Shown: positions 61,236-64,000 of the stretch, piece after piece
Layout: every line of letters starts with the position of its first letter
Position numbering within the stretch: position 1 is the stretch's first letter
NCBI RefSeq assembly: GCF_023015885.1
Contig: NZ_JALKBE010000004.1
Location: 62,001-126,000 of the forward strand
DNA: 64,000 nt
From: Aliiroseovarius sp. S1123
GTDB taxonomy: Bacteria > Pseudomonadota > Alphaproteobacteria > Rhodobacterales > Rhodobacteraceae
Reading direction: 5' to 3'
Position numbers and translations under genes: made by a program
The notes under the pieces: generated by a model
What the model was told of the DNA's origin: nothing
What the model saw: only the letters and a program-made list of their open reading frames with translations
Databases searched by the model: none

Positions 61236-61688
61236 ATGGCCCTGTATATCGACGCAGATGCCTGCCCGGTCAAAGCCGAGGCCGAGGCCGTCGCGACCCG
61301 CTATAAAACCCAGATGTTTCTGGTGTCGAATGGCGGGCTGCGACCGTCGCCGAACCCGCTGGTCGAAATGATTTATGTGCCCGATGGCCCTGATATCGCG
61401 GATATGTGGATCGCTGATCGCGCGGGACCCGGCGATGTGGTGGTCACCGGGGACATCCCGCTCGCTGCCAAATGCGTCGAAGCTGGCGCCGAAGTGCTGC
61501 GCCACAATGGCGAGCGCTTCACTCAGGCCAACGTGCGCGAACAGCTTGCCATGCGCGACCTGATGGCAGACCTGCGCGCGGCAGATCCGTTCCGCCAAGG
61601 CGGCGGCAAAGCGTTTTCCAAAACCGATCGCGCCCGCTTCCGGCAAGCTCTGGACACCGCTCTGCGCCGCTGCGCCACGTCTGGTTAA
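61236..61688 (+). CDS. DUF188 / YaiI-YqxD family protein
   Basis: A 150-residue protein with the family opening [20 protein letters not shown], then [26 protein letters not shown] and a basic C-terminus [15 protein letters not shown]. The conserved acidic residues and length resemble PIN-like nucleases; function is unproven. It starts four bases after fghA stops and is likely co-transcribed with it. Confidence 0.9.
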   Translation: MALYIDADACPVKAEAEAVATRYKTQMFLVSNGGLRPSPNPLVEMIYVPDGPDIADMWIADRAGPGDVVVTGDIPLAAKCVEAGAEVLRHNGERFTQANVREQLAMRDLMADLRAADPFRQGGGKAFSKTDRARFRQALDTALRRCATSG

Positions 61689-61806
61689 CCTAGACGTAAG
61701 CGTCTGTTCACAACACGCTTTCCCCTTAATTCGACTATCTGTCCGTGGTTCGCTTTGGACAAGATCCAATTGGGGCATCGCCCTGAACTGAACTAAGAGG
61801 CATATC

Positions 61807-62097
61807 GTGGAAGCTCTTCTCATCAATCTTGTTTCGGGCGCAATCGGCGGCAACGTCGCTGGCGGCCTTCTGAAAAATCTTAACCAAGGCACGCTGATCA
61901 ACTCGATCGCTGGGATCGCCGGGGGTGGCCTTGGAGGCTCGATCCTGTCGATGCTGGGCGCGGGCGGCATTGCAGACACCGCAGGCGCGGGTGGCTTGGA
62001 CATTGCGTCCATCCTTGGCCAAGTGGCTACGGGTGGTGTTGGCGGAGGTGTGTTGCTTGCTGTGGTAGGCGTTGTGCGCAACATGCTGGCGAAATAA
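61807..62097 (+). CDS. Small Gly-rich membrane protein
   Basis: A 96-residue protein from GTG 61807 with AAGAGG upstream. It has hydrophobic, glycine-zipper-like segments: GAIGGNVAGGLL, IAGIAGGGLGGSILSMLGAGG, VATGGVGGGVLLAVVGVV. It could pack into the inner membrane or form oligomers. I could not name a family. A strong terminator 26 bases later shows it ends a transcription unit. Confidence 0.6.
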   Translation: MEALLINLVSGAIGGNVAGGLLKNLNQGTLINSIAGIAGGGLGGSILSMLGAGGIADTAGAGGLDIASILGQVATGGVGGGVLLAVVGVVRNMLAK

Positions 62098-62122
62098 GCA
62101 CCAAAGTTATTTAGCGAGTGGT

Positions 62123-62148
62123 GGGGAGGCTTCGGTCTCCCCTTTTTT
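62123..62148 (+). terminator. Rho-independent terminator after the Gly-rich gene
   Basis: GGGGAGGC-TTCG-GTCTCCCC, 8-bp stem with one G-T pair and a TTCG loop, followed by six T. Confidence 0.92.
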
Positions 62149-62228
62149 CGTGGGCAGCTCGACGCAATTACTTGCCTATCGGTGCGTCCGGGACTAGGCA
62201 GTAATGAACACTGACCGGAGGGAAAGCC

Positions 62229-63083
62229 ATGCCGCATAGCGACCCGAAAACGCTGGTCTCGACCGACTGGCTGGCGAAACATTTGAAAGACCCGGATCTG
62301 CGCATCCTTGATGCCAGTTGGTACATGCCGGATATGAACCGGGACGCGAAGGCGGAATATGACGCCGCGCACATCCCCGGCGCGCGCTATTTCGACATCG
62401 ATGAAATTGCCGACCTGCGCTCGGACCTGCCACACACGATGCCTCCGGTGGAAAAGTTCATGTCCCGCGTGCGCGCGTTGGGCGTGGGCGACGGCCATCA
62501 GATCGTTGTTTATGACGGTATGGGCCTGTTTTCTGCCGCCCGCGTCTGGTGGATGTTCCGCCTGATGGGTCACAAGGACATTGCCGTTCTGGATGGCGGT
62601 CTGCCGAAATGGCAAGCCGAGGGCCACCCGACCGAAGACATGCCTCCCGTCATCCGTGACCGCCACATGACCGTCACCCGTCAGGCGCACATGATCAAGG
62701 ACGTGACACAGGTTGCGGCTGCCTCGAAGCTTGGCGACTACGAGATCATTGACGCCCGTGGCGCAGAACGCTTCCGCGGCGAGGTTCCGGAACCCCGTGA
62801 GGGTTTGCGCGCCGGGCACATCCCGAACTCGAAAAACGTACCTTTTGCCACGCTTCTGAACGCGGACGGCACGATGAAATCCCCCGAAGACACCCGCGCA
62901 ATTTTTGAAGCCGCGAATGTCAATCTGGACAAACCCGCCATCCTCAGCTGCGGCTCGGGCGTGACGGCCGCGATCCTTGCGCTTGCGCTTGAGCGTCAGG
63001 GCCATGACCGCCACGCGGTCTATGACGGCAGCTGGTCCGAATGGGGCATGTATTCCGACCTGAAAGTCGAAACCGGAGAGTAG
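62229..63083 (+). CDS. sseA: 3-mercaptopyruvate sulfurtransferase
   Basis: A 284-residue double rhodanese. The first (inactive) domain starts STDWLAKHLKDPDLRILDAS, the second ends with the catalytic Cys in SCGSGVTAAI (CGSGVT is the MST active-site loop). It moves sulfur from 3-mercaptopyruvate to acceptors such as cyanide or thiols in the cytosol. It is three bases from the aminotransferase gene, which could supply the keto acid. Confidence 0.94.
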   Translation: MPHSDPKTLVSTDWLAKHLKDPDLRILDASWYMPDMNRDAKAEYDAAHIPGARYFDIDEIADLRSDLPHTMPPVEKFMSRVRALGVGDGHQIVVYDGMGLFSAARVWWMFRLMGHKDIAVLDGGLPKWQAEGHPTEDMPPVIRDRHMTVTRQAHMIKDVTQVAAASKLGDYEIIDARGAERFRGEVPEPREGLRAGHIPNSKNVPFATLLNADGTMKSPEDTRAIFEAANVNLDKPAILSCGSGVTAAILALALERQGHDRHAVYDGSWSEWGMYSDLKVETGE

Positions 63084-63086
63084 ACG

Positions 63087-64000
63087 ATGTTCACCAACCT
63101 GAAAGCCCAGCCCAAAGACAAGATCATGGCGCTGATGCAGCAGTACCGCGAAGACCCGCGCGAAGGCAAAATCGACCTTGGCGTTGGCGTTTATAAGAAC
63201 GCGCAGGGTGTCACCCCTGTGATGCGCGCTGTCAAAGCCGCCGAGAAGGTTCTGTGGGACGTTGAAAGCACCAAATCCTATACCGGTCTGGCCGGCGATC
63301 CGGCCTATGGCAACGCGCTGACCAAGCTGGTTCTGGGCGACGTGATCCCGTCCGAGCGCCTGTCGATGGCTGCCCAACCCGGCGGCACCGGCGCGATCCA
63401 CCAAGCGGTCGAGCTGATCAAGATGGCCTCGCCCGACGCCACGATCTGGCTGTCGGCACCCACCTGGCCGAACCACCCCTCGATCATCAAGCATCTTGGC
63501 ATGAACATGGCCGAGTACCGCTATTTCGACAACGAAAGTCGCGCGGTTGATTTCGACGGGATGATGGAAGACCTGAAGGGCATCAAGGCGGGCGACGCTG
63601 TGCTGCTGCACGGTTGCTGCCACAACCCGACCGGCGCAAACCTGACCCTGCCCCAGTGGAAAGAGGTCGCGGACCTGATCGTTGAAAAAGGCGCGACCCC
63701 GCTGATCGACATCGCCTATCAGGGCTTTGGCGACGGTCTGGAGGAAGACGCGGCTGGCGTGCGCCTGATCGCACAAGCCGTGCCGGAAGCGATGATCGCG
63801 GCCAGCTGCTCGAAAAACTTCGGCATCTATCGCGAGCGTACCGGTCTTCTGACCTGCATCTCGGAGAACGCCGAGCAAGCAGGCGTGACCCAGCAGAACC
63901 TGACCCACCTGAACCGTCAGAACTTCAGCTTCCCGCCCGATCACGGCGCCCGTCTGGTGACCATGATCCTTGAGGATGAAGGTCTGAAAGCCGACTGGAT
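63087..64000 (+). CDS. tyrB: Aromatic amino acid / aspartate aminotransferase (class I), 5' part
   Basis: The first 304 codons and two bases of a PLP enzyme; the rest runs off the window. MFTNLKAQPKDKIMALMQQY is typical of the AspC/TyrB group; the substrate loop GVGVYKNAQG, GCCHNPTGANL and the PLP-binding Lys in SCSKNFGIYRERTG are present. It is co-transcribed with sseA (three-base gap), suiting cysteine or aromatic transamination. Aspartate versus aromatic preference cannot be told from this part. Confidence 0.85.
   Translation, partial: MFTNLKAQPKDKIMALMQQYREDPREGKIDLGVGVYKNAQGVTPVMRAVKAAEKVLWDVESTKSYTGLAGDPAYGNALTKLVLGDVIPSERLSMAAQPGGTGAIHQAVELIKMASPDATIWLSAPTWPNHPSIIKHLGMNMAEYRYFDNESRAVDFDGMMEDLKGIKAGDAVLLHGCCHNPTGANLTLPQWKEVADLIVEKGATPLIDIAYQGFGDGLEEDAAGVRLIAQAVPEAMIAASCSKNFGIYRERTGLLTCISENAEQAGVTQQNLTHLNRQNFSFPPDHGARLVTMILEDEGLKADW

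Noticed and set aside
61200-63944. A 914-codon open frame on the minus strand
   Set aside because: It runs antisense across fghA, DUF188, the Gly-rich gene, sseA and the aminotransferase, all with clear family motifs. Long antisense frames are expected in GC-rich DNA with strong third-position bias.

Overview
This 64-kb window is a high-GC, densely packed chromosomal segment of an alphaproteobacterium. It most likely belongs to the Rhodobacteraceae (Roseobacter group). The signs are: a polyprenyl diphosphate synthase beside ispE, separate PHB genes phaA and phaB with TGC-rich palindromes of the PhaR type, an Irr-type palindrome before an mbfA-like ferritin/VIT gene, a membrane-anchored CycM-like cytochrome c, the argH/mini-lipoprotein/lysA/TIGR02302 order, a DUF2794 protein, and a GGATATTT-tailed intergenic palindromic repeat family. 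Almost everything is core metabolism. I see no transposase, integrase, phage gene, CRISPR array, rRNA or tRNA. These similarities are judged by eye from motifs and lengths; no search was run.

Layout. 1-9.8 kb: ispE end, ispB, DUF2007, TrmN6-like methyltransferase, DUF465, EamA exporter with a LysR regulator, phaB and phaA, an EAL phosphodiesterase, tag, and an MltB-like transglycosylase. 9.9-20.3 kb: argH, LptM-like mini-lipoprotein, lysA, TIGR02302 membrane protein, recR, ybaB, dnaX, a small phosphatase, rsgA, two tiny leader-type ORFs and the SRP RNA gene. 20.3-33.5 kb: a CpdB-like nucleotidase, nudC, an SRPBCC protein, pheA, cycM, the yejABEF peptide transporter, a D-Ala-D-Ala carboxypeptidase with SPOR domain, and clpS. 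33.5-44.4 kb: RsmC-like methyltransferase, a degenerate SDR, hemF, MarR regulator, thiolase, hemC, hemE, MFS transporter, RhlE helicase, asd. 44.5-53.4 kb: DUF4139 protein, HemG-like flavodoxin with an FnrL-type site, beta-carbonic anhydrase, pepA, NlpC/P60 hydrolase, DUF2794, and paaI-paaK-paaR. 53.5-64 kb: cytochrome c', a low-GC EamA gene bracketed by inverted repeats, an I78 inhibitor lipoprotein, frmA, mbfA, cupin, AEC transporter, nnrS, fghA, DUF188, sseA, and the start of an aromatic/aspartate aminotransferase.

Themes. Three heme genes (hemF, hemC, hemE) sit within 5 kb, and a fourth candidate (HemG-like) carries a sequence matching the FNR consensus. Glutathione-dependent formaldehyde oxidation (frmA, fghA) is split by iron and nitric-oxide-related membrane genes. 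PHB synthesis is encoded by adjacent but separately terminated genes, each with candidate PhaR sites. The most unusual structures are the 42-bp imperfect inverted repeats (36/42 identical) that bracket the low-GC transporter at 54.05-55.29 kb, the tandem tiny ORFs with strong ribosome-binding sites and an 11-bp hairpin between the SRP RNA and rsgA, and five copies of a dispersed palindromic repeat at gene ends.
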